A stretch of DNA of 64,000 nt, taken from Rhodobacteraceae bacterium LMO-JJ12. GTDB taxonomy: Bacteria; Pseudomonadota; Alphaproteobacteria; Rhodobacterales; Rhodobacteraceae. Where the stretch lies: contig JAKGBX010000004.1 in NCBI GenBank assembly GCA_021555075.1, forward strand, positions 186,001 to 250,000, given 5' to 3'. The position numbers and the translations under genes are program-made. The stretch's first letter is position 1, and every line of letters starts with the position of its first letter. Of this stretch, positions 49,912-59,468 are shown piece after piece. The notes under the pieces are model-generated. The model saw only the letters and a program-made list of their open reading frames with translations. It did not search any database and was not told the origin of the DNA.

Positions 49912-51240
49912 ATGCACGAAACACTTAGTAAATCCTTGGCCATTACAACCATCGCCGGCGCGCTTCTTTCTCCCAACGTCTTGCAAGCCGAAGTATTTCA
50001 CTCTGGCACCGGGTCGATTGACGGTTTCCTCTGTGTTGGTGTTGAATGCAACGACTACACTAGTGCCTCGGGTAGAACACTCGTCCTCAAGGAAGACTCC
50101 GTCCAGTTGATTTTCGAGGACGATTCCGATTCGCCCTTTCCCACCAACGATTGGGAAATCACAATCAATGATCCGACGGCGAGCGGCGACGAATACTTCC
50201 AGATCCGCGACATTACAAACAACAGCAACCCGTTCCGTATAGCCGCAGGCGCAGCGACCAGTGCGCTTTGGGTGGACAGCAACAGTAACGTCGGACTGGG
50301 CACGGCGCTGCCGGAGGGGCCATTGCATATCCGCGAGACCTTCGATTCATGGATTCGGCTCGAGACGACCGCAAACGGCGGCTATGAGTGGGACCTTGTG
50401 GGCAACTCCACCAATTTTATCATCCGTGACGCGCCCAACAATAGACTGCCTTTCCGGATGTTCCCGGGTGTCGAGAACGGGATGCTGGTGGTGAATCCCA
50501 CAGGGGTCGGTATCAATACCAACGACGGGCTTGGAAGCGTCGATGTGCGGGCGCCGCTCGATGTCAGAGGTGATGCACTGGTCAGTGGCGATCTCGGTGT
50601 CGGCACTGATACGCCTGATGCCCCCTTGCACGTGTTACGTACGGGCCTGGGCACCCCGGTCGATCCAACCGCTCCCGCGGGCCTGCTGGTAGAAACCAGC
50701 GGAACCACCGCGCCCCGCGGTCTGCTTACCTTGCGCAACCAGGGTCAGGTGTTCTTTGCATTGGAGGACACTACCATCACCGCAGGTTCCGACACGGGGC
50801 GGCAGTGGAACTTCCAGAACTTGGGCGGAGAGTTTCGTATCACCACCGCACCGGGCGGCGGCTCGGACATTGAGATGCGGCTGACGCCCCAGGGCGACAT
50901 GACGATCGAGGGGAACTACTTCGCCTCTTCTGGTACGCAGCTCAACGTGCCCGATTACGTTTTTTCCAAAGACTACGATCTCAAGCCGCTGAGCGAGGTT
51001 CAGGCCTTTATTGACATACATTCGCACCTCCCGGATGTCCCCTCGGCGTCGCAGATCAATGCAGAGGGGCTCAATATGACTGATATGCAGATGCGTCTTT
51101 TGAAAAAGGTCGAGGAATTGACGCTGTATACGCTCGCGCAAGAAGCCCGGCTGGACGAGGTCGCGACATTGCGTGCTCAGAATGCGGCTCTGATGGCGCG
51201 GCTAGTGCAGGTCGAAGCGGCGCTGGTATCCGAGCGTTAG
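49912..51240 (+). CDS. Exported tail-fibre-like protein with C-terminal trimerisation/chaperone-like domain
   Basis: 442 residues from ATG 49912 (GGAAG upstream). A signal peptide ends at VLQA. The body is beta-rich with repeated VGLGT and VGTDTPDAPLHV turns, as in phage tail fibres and adhesins. The end reads YVFSKDYDLKPLSEVQAFID, HSHLPDVPSASQINAEG and MQMRLLKKVEELTLYTLAQE, then a coiled coil. This terminal module is one I associate with surface proteins of Bacteroidetes and with S74-type intramolecular chaperones. No phage genes lie nearby, so a surface or secreted role is likelier than a virion one. Confidence 0.7.
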   Translation: MHETLSKSLAITTIAGALLSPNVLQAEVFHSGTGSIDGFLCVGVECNDYTSASGRTLVLKEDSVQLIFEDDSDSPFPTNDWEITINDPTASGDEYFQIRDITNNSNPFRIAAGAATSALWVDSNSNVGLGTALPEGPLHIRETFDSWIRLETTANGGYEWDLVGNSTNFIIRDAPNNRLPFRMFPGVENGMLVVNPTGVGINTNDGLGSVDVRAPLDVRGDALVSGDLGVGTDTPDAPLHVLRTGLGTPVDPTAPAGLLVETSGTTAPRGLLTLRNQGQVFFALEDTTITAGSDTGRQWNFQNLGGEFRITTAPGGGSDIEMRLTPQGDMTIEGNYFASSGTQLNVPDYVFSKDYDLKPLSEVQAFIDIHSHLPDVPSASQINAEGLNMTDMQMRLLKKVEELTLYTLAQEARLDEVATLRAQNAALMARLVQVEAALVSER

Positions 51241-51459
51241 ATCGTTCCGGCGCAGGACCGCCGACCGCTCAGGGTACCCCGGTCCGCGCCACATTCTGTC
51301 TCAGGGCTATTCGACCAATGTGATTGGTGCGCTTAACTATCAAGCGTAGTCTTGCCGCCCGAAAACGAACTCAGGCGCGTTATCCTGAACGACTTGCGGC
51401 CCGGAGAATCCACCCTCCGGCGGCTTATGGGTAGGAAACGGTACAGGGCGGAGGGTGGA

Positions 51460-51876
51460 CTATCCTTCGTCGTTTTCCCGCATGATTTCGGGTATCATGA
51501 TCGCGCCACGCTGAACGTGAAAGCGGCCTGACAACTGAAGCGGCTTGAAGCTGGTGGTGCGCGCGGCTTCGCGGCCGCTGTCAAACTGGCTCTTGATCTC
51601 CACTTCCTCCTCCGTGGCCGCCGTCAGCTCGTAGCGGTAGATGCCATCGATCACATTGCCCCCCGCCAGCTGAAAGACCGGGGTACCTGTTTTCGCGCGG
51701 ATCGTGATGATCTGCCCATCCGGTTGGGCGATGGTCCAGATCGCATTGCTGAGTCCGGTCCAGTTCTCGAACCAGACGGCGTTGGAATTGTTCTGTTGCA
51801 TGGGTTGCGGGGTGTCGGCCATGGCGGTGGTGGCCAGGGCACATGCTGCAACTGCGGAAAGAATGCTGTGCTTCAT
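51460..51876 (-). CDS. Exported protein of unknown function
   Basis: 138 residues. Signal peptide MKHSILSAVAACALATTAMA, then a compact domain with NAVWFENWTGLSNAIWTIAQ and beta strands up to VQRGAIMIPEIMREN. No cysteine remains in the mature chain. It converges on the tail-fibre-like gene; pairing of the two is only positional. A stem (51409-51419 with 51449-51459) lies directly after the stop codon. Confidence 0.65.
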   Translation of the reverse strand: MKHSILSAVAACALATTAMADTPQPMQQNNSNAVWFENWTGLSNAIWTIAQPDGQIITIRAKTGTPVFQLAGGNVIDGIYRYELTAATEEEVEIKSQFDSGREAARTTSFKPLQLSGRFHVQRGAIMIPEIMRENDEG

Positions 51877-52195
51877 TGTCGCTCCTCCTGAAATGTGCAG
51901 GCGATGGCCTGAAAAGAAAAAACTGCGGATAATAGCCAGACTTTAGAGTCGGCTGGCTCAAGAAGATAGCGGTCTTACTGTATTAATCCGGGATTTTCCG
52001 TGGTGTGAACGCGTGCATGTCTGTCACGAAAGGTTAGGAATACACCTCGGCCAACTGTCCGATTTTCTGGGACCACTTCAGTCGTAACCTAGCCAACTGA
52101 CGACCCAGAAGGCCTGGATATAGAACTGATAGGAGATATCGAAGGTCTTTTTGCCCCACTATCTGGCAGTTGTCAGCGGCTCGGTTGGGAAGCGA
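51877..52195. other. 319-bp gap before tRNA-Phe
   Basis: Non-coding, somewhat AT-rich. A frame that appears to run leftwards from the tRNA (52240 to 52034) begins inside the tRNA sequence and is not a gene. I see no integrase and no repeat of the tRNA 3' end elsewhere. Confidence 0.5.
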
Positions 52196-52270
52196 TGGTG
52201 CCCGGGGGCGGAATCGAACCACCGACACGAGGATTTTCAATCCACTGCTCTACCCCTGAGCTACCCGGGC
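52196..52270 (-). tRNA. tRNA-Phe (anticodon GAA)
   Basis: On the minus strand the gene begins GCCCGGGTAGCTCAGGGG and the acceptor pairs with CCCGGGC followed by A and an encoded CCA. The anticodon loop is TTGAAAA, giving GAA. Length 75 nt and a T-loop TTCGATT are canonical. Confidence 0.95.
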
Positions 52271-52364
52271 ACGGGTCTGCGGTTGGTCTTGTCGACTGGC
52301 CGCTTTGGGTGCTGGCGTTCTAGAAGAGGGCGGGGGCACTGTCCAGAGGGATTGCGTAAAAAAA

Positions 52365-52559
52365 TCAATGCGGTTTCGGCGGATCCTTAGGGGCGGACAA
52401 AGCGGCGGCCTCCAAAGCGTCAGCAACATCATCCTGATCCTGCGAGGGCAGGGCATAAGCGCCGTTCAGCCACTTGGCCAGATCGGCATCGGCGCAGCGG
52501 CGCGAGCAGAAGGGGCGATACTTGGGGTCGCTCGCAGAGGCGCAGATCGGACAACTCAT
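52365..52559 (-). CDS. yacG: DNA gyrase inhibitor YacG
   Basis: 64 residues. Four-cysteine zinc site: CPIC near residue 3 and CSRRC near residue 18, then DLAKWLNGAYALP, the family core. Inhibits gyrase by binding GyrB in E. coli. The start overlaps the RNase E/G stop by four bases. Confidence 0.92.
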   Translation of the reverse strand: MSCPICASASDPKYRPFCSRRCADADLAKWLNGAYALPSQDQDDVADALEAAALSAPKDPPKPH

Positions 52560-53578
52560 GACAACAGCTCATCCAGCGGCTGACGGGCGCGTTTGCGTTG
52601 CAATTCATAATGTCCCAGCGGCGTATACCCGGCCAGAACGGTGTCGATGCCATCGTCGCGCAGGCCCTTGCGCAGAGCCGCCTCGAACACGCGGCGATCC
52701 TTCTTGGGCATAGGTGCCAGGTCGATCACGATCTGCCCGCCAAGCCCGCGCAGGCGCAACTGGCGCGGCAACTCGCGCGCGCAGGCAAGATTGGCCTTCA
52801 GCCCTGCCGCCAGCGAGGTATCTGCGCCGGTGTTCACATCCACAGCCACCAGAGCGCGTGTTGGTTCGATAAAAAGCGAGCCACCGCCGGGCAGGGGGGC
52901 TTGAGGTGTTCTCAACGCCTCCAGCGCGTCTAGCACGCCGCAGGCCTCAAAGCCGCCCGGTTCGGTCACCACGTCGGCGGGCTCGGACCAGTCGCGCCAG
53001 GCCAGCCCGTGCGGGCCGTCGCCCTCAAGCAGCATTTCGGGCGCACCCTCAGCATCGCCCAGAACCCGCTCGGCCAGCGCGGCCATGGTGGCGATGTCTT
53101 CGCCGATCTCATCGTCTTCGCCGGTCAGACAGGCCGACCGCAGGATCAGCCCGAACGCACTGTTCGCCATTTCCTCACGGGCGATGACCATGAGCGTGTC
53201 GCGCCGGTCATCGTCGCGAATGGCGCGTGAAATATTGAGCCCCGGTGCGCCGGGGGTGACGATGGCAAACCGGCTCTTGAACAGGATTTTCTGCGTCACC
53301 GGCAGGGCTTTGCCCGGCTCGGCGTGGCCCGTCACCTGCACCAAAAGCGACTGTCCGGGTGAAATTCCCTTCACCTGGCGCAAAAACCCCGGCCCATCGG
53401 GGGTAGCGACGATCAGCCCGCCTTGCCCCTTGAGCGGGCGTTCTGCCACTGCGCGATAAATCGTGCCGGGGCGCGGTGTTTCCGTGTCGATCAGCAGATC
53501 GTCGAGCCGCCCGTCAACCATAAGCGCGGCTGCTTCACGCTCTCCGATATGATCGAGGATGATCTGGCGCCCCTTCAT
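52556..53578 (-). CDS. Ribonuclease E/G family protein (short form)
   Basis: 340 residues from ATG 53578, which overlaps the maf stop. Much shorter than RNase E and lacking its C-terminal scaffold. The catalytic region is present: [12 protein letters not shown] and [15 protein letters not shown] with the paired aspartates. An S1-like segment occupies about residues 36-100. This infA-maf-RNase E/G-yacG order is common in Alphaproteobacteria. Whether this short paralogue processes rRNA, like RNase G, is inferred. Confidence 0.9.
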   Translation of the reverse strand: MKGRQIILDHIGEREAAALMVDGRLDDLLIDTETPRPGTIYRAVAERPLKGQGGLIVATPDGPGFLRQVKGISPGQSLLVQVTGHAEPGKALPVTQKILFKSRFAIVTPGAPGLNISRAIRDDDRRDTLMVIAREEMANSAFGLILRSACLTGEDDEIGEDIATMAALAERVLGDAEGAPEMLLEGDGPHGLAWRDWSEPADVVTEPGGFEACGVLDALEALRTPQAPLPGGGSLFIEPTRALVAVDVNTGADTSLAAGLKANLACARELPRQLRLRGLGGQIVIDLAPMPKKDRRVFEAALRKGLRDDGIDTVLAGYTPLGHYELQRKRARQPLDELLS

Positions 53579-54150
53579 GTCGCGCTCCAGACCGGATAGC
53601 CCGCGCCCTGCAACAGCCCGGCGGTTTCTGCCAGCGGCAGGCCGACCACGGCGGTGAACGAGCCCGAAATCCACGGGATCAGCGCCCCGGCCGGACCCTG
53701 AATGCCATAGCCCCCGGCCTTGCCGCGCCAATCGTTGCTGGCAAGATAGCCGTCCAGCTCGGCCGCAGACAGGCGTTTCATCTTCACATGTGTCACCACG
53801 TCACGCTCCCATATCCGTGTCCCAAGACGCACGGCGACTGCCGTGATCACCCGGTGTCGCCGCCCCGACAGGGCGCTCAGAAAGGCGCGCGCCTCTGCTT
53901 CATCCTCGGGCTTGCCAAGAATCCGGCGGCCCATTGCCACGGTGGTATCGGCGCACAGAACAATATCCCCGTCCTCGGTCTTGACCGCCAGAACCTTTTC
54001 ACGCGCCATGCGCGCGCAATAGGGCCGGGGCAGTTCTGCCTTTGCGGGGGTTTCGTCGATTTCGGGCGGACGAATGTCATCGGGTATGACGCCGATCTGC
54101 GCCAGCAATTCCTTGCGACGTGGGCTGCCCGATCCGAGAATGAGTTTCAT
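53575..54150 (-). CDS. maf: Maf family nucleotide pyrophosphatase
   Basis: 191 residues from ATG 54150. Family start [18 protein letters not shown], then [20 protein letters not shown] and [13 protein letters not shown]. Maf proteins hydrolyse modified or canonical NTPs to protect nucleic acids and can delay septation. Stop TGA overlaps the RNase E/G ATG. Middle gene of the infA operon. Confidence 0.95.
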   Translation of the reverse strand: MKLILGSGSPRRKELLAQIGVIPDDIRPPEIDETPAKAELPRPYCARMAREKVLAVKTEDGDIVLCADTTVAMGRRILGKPEDEAEARAFLSALSGRRHRVITAVAVRLGTRIWERDVVTHVKMKRLSAAELDGYLASNDWRGKAGGYGIQGPAGALIPWISGSFTAVVGLPLAETAGLLQGAGYPVWSAT

Positions 54151-54219
54151 GTCGTTTTCACGCGTCCGCATCTTGTCCGCAAACCGGAGCTTACCTGTCG
54201 CAACGCGGACGTCGCGTGC

Positions 54220-54438
54220 TTATTTAAAGCGATAGTTGATCCGACCCTTGGTCAGATCATAGGGCGTCATCTCGACCTGCACCTTGTCGCCTGCGAGAAC
54301 GCGGATGCGGTTCTTGCGCATCTTGCCTGCCGTGTGTGCGATGATCGTATGGCCGTTTTCCAGCTCGACCAGGAATGTCGCGTTCGGCAGGAGTTCCTTC
54401 ACGACGCCTGGAAATTCGAGCAGTTCTTCCTTGGCCAT
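54220..54438 (-). CDS. infA: Translation initiation factor IF-1
   Basis: 72 residues, exactly the family length. [20 protein letters not shown] with [20 protein letters not shown] is IF-1 throughout. GGAGAAACC precedes the ATG. It leads the operon with maf, RNase E/G and yacG. Confidence 0.98.
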   Translation of the reverse strand: MAKEELLEFPGVVKELLPNATFLVELENGHTIIAHTAGKMRKNRIRVLAGDKVQVEMTPYDLTKGRINYRFK

Positions 54439-54548
54439 GGTTTCTCCTTTGATATACTTCCCGCAACCGCGCGGGCCGCTGCAAAAGCGGGCCCGGATGC
54501 GGGCGCGGCCTAGATGCGCTCTTTTCTAAAGGTTTTCAAGGGCCATTG

Positions 54549-55430
54549 TTAGCGGAGCGGCACGTGTGCAACCTGTGCGACACGCGCAACCTGTTCGGCC
54601 CAATGCGAAAGGTGCAGCACATTGCCATCGCTGCGTACCCGGGCGAGGGCGCCCAGATCGACATCGGCCATGGTCCAGCCCGCCTCGTCAAGCTTGCCCT
54701 GAGCCAGAATGCCATCGGCCGGAAAGCCCTTGTCCGGTGGGCCAAAGATGCCGCCGGCACCGGTATTTTCCTCAACCGCATAAAGCCGTGGCTCGGCCCC
54801 AATCAGAGATGCCATCGCCGTCACACATTGCAACTCCATCGCGCGCGCCCGCGCCCCGATGCGCACCCTTGCATAGCCTTCGCGCGCTTCGGTGCAGGAC
54901 GGGATCAGGATCAATTCCGCCCCTGCATCGGCCAACGCCTTGCCCAGCAAAGGAAATTCCCCATCATAGCAGATCAGGACGGCGATCTTGCCAAGTTCGG
55001 TTTCAAACACCTTCAGCGGCCCGCCGGGTGCGATACGCCAATCGTCGCGTTCCCACCGCGTCATGATCTGCTTGTCCTGCCAACCGATCGCGCCGCCGGG
55101 TGTGAACAACCCGGCCCGGTTCACCACGCGTTGATCCTCGCGCACCGGCGCCGAGGGCGACAGGATATGCACGCCGTGTTCCGCCGCCAGTGCTGAAAAA
55201 AGCCTGACCGCTGGCCCAAGCCATTCTGCGACCGCATCAATCGACCCCTGCGGCGAGCCTGCCGCCTCAGGCCCATCCAGCGCGGCCAACTCCATTGCGC
55301 CATACTCGGGAAAGACCAGCAGATCGGCGCCATCTCCGGCGGCCTTGGCCACCCAAGCGCTGATCTTGTCCTCATAAGCTTGCCAGCTTTCCAACCAGCT
55401 TAGCGGATAGGTGGCACTGGCCAGTTTCAT
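54549..55430 (-). CDS. Carbon-nitrogen hydrolase (nitrilase superfamily)
   Basis: 293 residues. The Glu-Lys-Cys triad is visible: Glu42 in VFPEYGAM, Lys120 in QDKQIMTRWE and Cys154 in VLICYDGEFP. It resembles amidases/omega-amidases of this superfamily rather than true nitrilases. Substrate is not predictable; the gene is alone and divergent from the acyl-CoA synthetase. Confidence 0.9.
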   Translation of the reverse strand: MKLASATYPLSWLESWQAYEDKISAWVAKAAGDGADLLVFPEYGAMELAALDGPEAAGSPQGSIDAVAEWLGPAVRLFSALAAEHGVHILSPSAPVREDQRVVNRAGLFTPGGAIGWQDKQIMTRWERDDWRIAPGGPLKVFETELGKIAVLICYDGEFPLLGKALADAGAELILIPSCTEAREGYARVRIGARARAMELQCVTAMASLIGAEPRLYAVEENTGAGGIFGPPDKGFPADGILAQGKLDEAGWTMADVDLGALARVRSDGNVLHLSHWAEQVARVAQVAHVPLR

Positions 55431-55681
55431 CGCTCAAAACTCCCTGTCGCGTCTCTGCGGTTCAGCCCTATGGTCTCGCTCTCGCAGGGGCAAGGCTTTG
55501 CGCGGAGAGACTGTCAAAACTGCTTACGGCATCAACCAAGATGTTGACGTAACGCAAGCCTGTAAAACCATCCTGCCAGTACCCTTGCGCATATGGTCAA
55601 AGCCTTCCAGAATACGGCCAAGGGAAAAGCCGTCGCGGCTTAGGGACAATGCCTATAACAGGGCCAAAGGGGAGGAAATAC

Positions 55682-57574
55682 ATGACATTTGCCACACTAC
55701 AGGACAGTCTGGACGTCACCAATGAAATGCCGTGGGAAGAGCGCGATATGCCGGTCACGGTTTATGACATGCTGCGCCGCACCACTGACAAGTTTGGTCA
55801 GCGCCCGGCGATAAGCTATCAGCTTCTCTCCGGCCCCGATGACAAAGCCGAAACGCTGACCTGGCAGGAGTTTCACGACAAGGTGGCACAGGCTGCCAAC
55901 CTCTTTCGCTCGCTCAAGCTGGAAAAGGATGATGTGATCGCGCTGGTGATGCCGAACTCGACTGAGACCGCAGTTGCGCTGATCGGCGCGATGGTGGCGG
56001 GCATTGCCAACCCGATCAACCCGCTGCTTGAGCCTGAACAGATCGGCGCGATCCTGCGCGAGACCGGGGCCAAGGTGGTTGTCACGCTGCATGCTTTCCC
56101 CAAAACCGACATTGCCCAGAAAACCGCCGAAGCGGTGCGCCATGCGCCCAATGTCCACACCATACTGACAGTTGATCTCAACCGTTATCTGACGCCACCC
56201 AAAAGCTGGATCGTGCCGTTTGTGCGCCCCAAGGTGGAGAGCAACCATCACGCCACCGTTCTGCGCTTCAATGCCGAGATCGCCAAACAGCCCAAGACGC
56301 TGACCTTTGAGGACATCAAGGAAGACCGCGTCGCGGCCTATTTCCACACCGGCGGCACCACCGGCATGCCCAAAGTCGCCCAGCACAAGAATTCCGGGAT
56401 CATCTACAACGGTTGGATCGGCGACGAACTGCTCTATACCGAGCGCGACAACATCATGTGCCCGCTGCCGCTGTTTCACGTCTTTGCGTGCCATGTGATC
56501 CTGATGGCGATGATCAAATCGGGCGCACATGTAGTTTTCCCGACCCCCGCAGGCTATCGCGGCGATGGCGTGTTCGATAACTTCTGGAAGCTCTGCGAGC
56601 GTTGGAAGATCACCTTTATCATCACCGTGCCCACCGCTGTTTCGGCGCTGATGCAGAGACCGGTTGATGCCGATGTCTCCACCGTGGTCAATGCGTTCTC
56701 CGGCTCCGCGCCAATGCCGCTTGAGCTGTTCAACCGGTTTACCAAATCTACCGGCATTCAGATCATCGAAGGCTACGGGCTGACCGAGGCAACCTGTCTG
56801 GTGTCCTGCAACCCGATCGATGGCGAAAAGAAAGTCGGCTCGGTTGGCATTCCTTTCCCTTATACCGACATTCGTATCTGTCATGATGGCGATGCGGGGC
56901 CGGTGGAATGCGCCGCTGACGAAGTGGGCGAGATTTGCGTCAGCAATCCCGGCGTGAACGATGGCGCCACTTACACGGAAGACGCCAAGAATCGTGAGCT
57001 TTATCACGAGATGGGCAACCGGATGTATTTGCGCACAGGCGATCTGGGCCGGATCGACCCGGATGGCTATCTCTGGATCACCGGTCGTGCCAAGGATCTG
57101 ATCATTCGCGGTGGCCACAACATCGACCCCGCCGAGATCGAAGATGCACTTCTGGCGCATCAGGCGGTGGCGTTCGCCGGTGCCATCGGTCAGCCTGACG
57201 CGCACGCAGGTGAGGTGCCTTGCGTCTATGTCGAACTGATCGGCGGAGCGAGCGTTACAACAGAAGAACTGAACGAACACGCCAAAAAGCACATCCATGA
57301 ACGTGCGGCCTATCCTAAGCATGTGGAAATATTGGATGAACTTCCCAAAACCGCCGTCGGCAAGGTGTTCAAGCCTGATCTGCGCAAACGCGCGATTACC
57401 CGCGTCTATAACGCCGCACTGGAAGAGGCCGGATCGGCCGCGCGCGTAACGTCCGTGGTCGACGACAAGAAGCGCGGTTTGGTGGCGCAAGTTACAGCAG
57501 GCGGCGCAAGCGATGATGACATCAGTAAAGTCCTCGGCGCGTTCACTCGCCCGTGGGAACACGCTGAAGCGTAA
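55682..57574 (+). CDS. Acyl-CoA synthetase (AMP-forming)
   Basis: 630 residues from ATG 55682, with GGGGAGG eight bases upstream. Contains FHTGGTTGMPKVAQHKNSG as P-loop, IEGYGLTEATCLVSC, LRTGDLGRIDPDGYLWITGRAKD and the catalytic lysine in LPKTAVGKVFKPDL. Activates a carboxylate to its CoA thioester. Long N-terminal domain and IRGGHNIDPAEIE motif suit medium- or long-chain acids. Substrate unknown. Confidence 0.92.
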   Translation: MTFATLQDSLDVTNEMPWEERDMPVTVYDMLRRTTDKFGQRPAISYQLLSGPDDKAETLTWQEFHDKVAQAANLFRSLKLEKDDVIALVMPNSTETAVALIGAMVAGIANPINPLLEPEQIGAILRETGAKVVVTLHAFPKTDIAQKTAEAVRHAPNVHTILTVDLNRYLTPPKSWIVPFVRPKVESNHHATVLRFNAEIAKQPKTLTFEDIKEDRVAAYFHTGGTTGMPKVAQHKNSGIIYNGWIGDELLYTERDNIMCPLPLFHVFACHVILMAMIKSGAHVVFPTPAGYRGDGVFDNFWKLCERWKITFIITVPTAVSALMQRPVDADVSTVVNAFSGSAPMPLELFNRFTKSTGIQIIEGYGLTEATCLVSCNPIDGEKKVGSVGIPFPYTDIRICHDGDAGPVECAADEVGEICVSNPGVNDGATYTEDAKNRELYHEMGNRMYLRTGDLGRIDPDGYLWITGRAKDLIIRGGHNIDPAEIEDALLAHQAVAFAGAIGQPDAHAGEVPCVYVELIGGASVTTEELNEHAKKHIHERAAYPKHVEILDELPKTAVGKVFKPDLRKRAITRVYNAALEEAGSAARVTSVVDDKKRGLVAQVTAGGASDDDISKVLGAFTRPWEHAEA

Positions 57575-57592
57575 GGTCTTATAGTAAGAAAG

Positions 57593-57620
57593 GCAGCGCC
57601 CGCCCAAAGGTGGGCGCTGC
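57593..57620 (+). terminator. Hairpin downstream of the acyl-CoA synthetase
   Basis: Stem GCAGCGCCC (57593-57601) with GGGCGCTGC (57612-57620), extended inward by further pairs, 18 bp after the stop codon. No T-run follows, so termination efficiency is uncertain. Confidence 0.5.
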
Positions 57621-57742
57621 ACAGCAGGCATTGCCATTGGCTTTAGCCCGGGGGTGCGAAAGCCCGAGCAAATCACACCCTTTAACATGTGCAGGTTCTC
57701 TGGCTATGCTGGCGCAGTCCCCCAGCCCAAGGATCGAGCATC

Positions 57743-59419
57743 ATGGCCAAACCGAAAAACATCCTGTTCATCATGTTTGACCAATTGCGCTGGGATTACC
57801 TCAGCTCATACGGCCACCCGCATCTTCAAACGCCGAATATCGATCGATTGGCGCAAAAAGGCGTGCGCTTTACGCGCGCCTACATTCAATCGCCGATCTG
57901 CGGCTCAAGCCGGATGAGCACCTACACAGGGCGCTATGTCCACTCCCACGGCGCAAGCTGGAACGGTATCCCCCTGAAGGTCGGTGAAATGACCATGGGC
58001 GACCATCTGCGCAAGGCGGGGATGGATTGCTGGCTGGTCGGTAAAACCCACATGCGCGCGGACAAGGAAGGTATGGAACGCCTCGGGCTTGAGCCGGATT
58101 CCTTCATCGGTGCGCGCGTTGCCGAATGCGGTTTTGACGTGTTTGAGCGTGACGATGGCATGCTGCCCGAAGGCCCCGATGGCGCCTATGATCCCGACGG
58201 TGCCAAGGAATACAACAAATGGCTCAAGGCCAAGGGCTATGACGCCGATAACCCGTGGCATGACTTTGCCAATTCCGGTCTCGATGCCGATGGCAACGTG
58301 CTCTCCGGCTGGTTTCTGAAGAACTCGCCGATGGCGGCCAATATCGACGAAGAAGACAGCGAAACCCCTTATATGACGGGCCGCGGCATCGACTTCATGC
58401 AAAGCCATGATGGCCCATGGTGCTGTCATCTCAGCTATATCAAGCCACATTGGCCCTATATCGTGCCCGAACCCTATGCCAGCATGTATGGCCCCGAACA
58501 TGTCCTCCCGGTGGTGCGCTCGGACACGGAACGTCAGAACGCCCACCCGGTCTTGAAGGCCTTCATGGACACCAAAGTGGGGCAAACCTTCTCGCGTCAG
58601 GACGTGCGCGAGGCGGTGATCCCGGCCTATATGGGCCTTATCAAACAGGTCGATGATCAGATGGGCCGATTGTTCGAATGGCTGGAAGAAACCGGGCGGA
58701 TGCAGGACACGATGATCGTGCTCACCTCGGATCACGGCGACTTTCTGGGCGATCACTGGCTTGGCGAGAAAACCTTCTTTCACGACGCCTCAACCCGCGT
58801 GCCGCTGATCATTTATGACCCATCCCCCGAGGCCGACGCGACACGCGGCACGGTTTGCGATGCGCTGGTCGAAAGCATTGATCTTGCGCCCACATTTCTC
58901 GATGTCGCCGGGGGCGAACCCGTGGGCCACATCCTTGAGGGCGAAAGCCTGCTGCCAATCCTGCATGGCACACGGGCCGAAACCGAGCGCGAGTACGTCA
59001 TCTGCGAATACGATTACTCCGGCTCACCCATCGCCAAGCTGATGAATGCATCGGTGCGCGACGCGGTGATGTTCATGATCGCCGACAAGCGCTGGAAAAT
59101 GGTGCATTGCGAAGGCGGCTATCGCCCGCTTCTGTTCGATCTGGAGAACGATCCCGACGAACTCACCGATCTGGGCGACAGTGATGAACACGCCGAGGTG
59201 ATCCAGGCGCTCTATGATAAGCTTTTCGCATGGACCCGGCGCCCATCACAGCGCACCACCCGCTCCGAGGCGCAGCTTATCGAAATGCGCACCGCAAGCG
59301 CGCGGCGCGGAATTGTTCTCGGGGTTTACGACGAAAACGACACGCCGCTTGATCTCACGGTAAAATATCGCGGTCAGAAGGCGCGCCCGTGGCAAGACAT
59401 CAAGGGTGGCAAGAGTTGA
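57743..59419 (+). CDS. Sulfatase-fold hydrolase (sulfatase/phosphonate monoester hydrolase-like)
   Basis: 558 residues from ATG 57743. Metal and fold motifs: NILFIMFDQLRWDYLSSYG, LTSDHGDFLGDHWLGEKTFF and ASTRVPLIIYDP. The nucleophile segment is SPICGSSRMSTYTGRY, with Cys53 and Arg57 spaced as in the formylglycine motif, but with Ser where the usual Pro or Ala stands (C-x-S-x-R). A conserved Cys implies oxidation to formylglycine by a sulfatase-modifying enzyme. No signal peptide, so a cytoplasmic sulfate ester or phosphonate/phosphodiester hydrolase is likely. Confidence 0.88.
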   Translation: MAKPKNILFIMFDQLRWDYLSSYGHPHLQTPNIDRLAQKGVRFTRAYIQSPICGSSRMSTYTGRYVHSHGASWNGIPLKVGEMTMGDHLRKAGMDCWLVGKTHMRADKEGMERLGLEPDSFIGARVAECGFDVFERDDGMLPEGPDGAYDPDGAKEYNKWLKAKGYDADNPWHDFANSGLDADGNVLSGWFLKNSPMAANIDEEDSETPYMTGRGIDFMQSHDGPWCCHLSYIKPHWPYIVPEPYASMYGPEHVLPVVRSDTERQNAHPVLKAFMDTKVGQTFSRQDVREAVIPAYMGLIKQVDDQMGRLFEWLEETGRMQDTMIVLTSDHGDFLGDHWLGEKTFFHDASTRVPLIIYDPSPEADATRGTVCDALVESIDLAPTFLDVAGGEPVGHILEGESLLPILHGTRAETEREYVICEYDYSGSPIAKLMNASVRDAVMFMIADKRWKMVHCEGGYRPLLFDLENDPDELTDLGDSDEHAEVIQALYDKLFAWTRRPSQRTTRSEAQLIEMRTASARRGIVLGVYDENDTPLDLTVKYRGQKARPWQDIKGGKS

Positions 59420-59468
59420 GCCAAACTGGCGTCCTGCACCTTATCGGGGCAGGGCGCAGATAAGCGTT

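Noticed and set aside
49912-51240. Prophage remnant, because of the tail-fibre-like protein
   Set aside because: The protein has a Sec signal peptide and no capsid, tail, lysis or integrase genes lie near it.
52034-52240. 68-codon leftward frame beginning in tRNA-Phe
   Set aside because: Its first residues are a translation of the tRNA T-arm and acceptor; there is no ribosome site. It is a read-out of the tRNA and its flank.
42118-52270. tRNA-Phe-integrated genomic island with attL/attR ends
   Set aside because: Although the block looks accessory, I find no integrase and no copy of the tRNA 3' end at the left border, so an integrative element cannot be claimed.
55697-57688. 663-codon open frame antisense to the acyl-CoA synthetase
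   Set aside because: It mirrors a well-supported gene in a high-GC genome, has no ribosome binding site and its translation shows no family motif.
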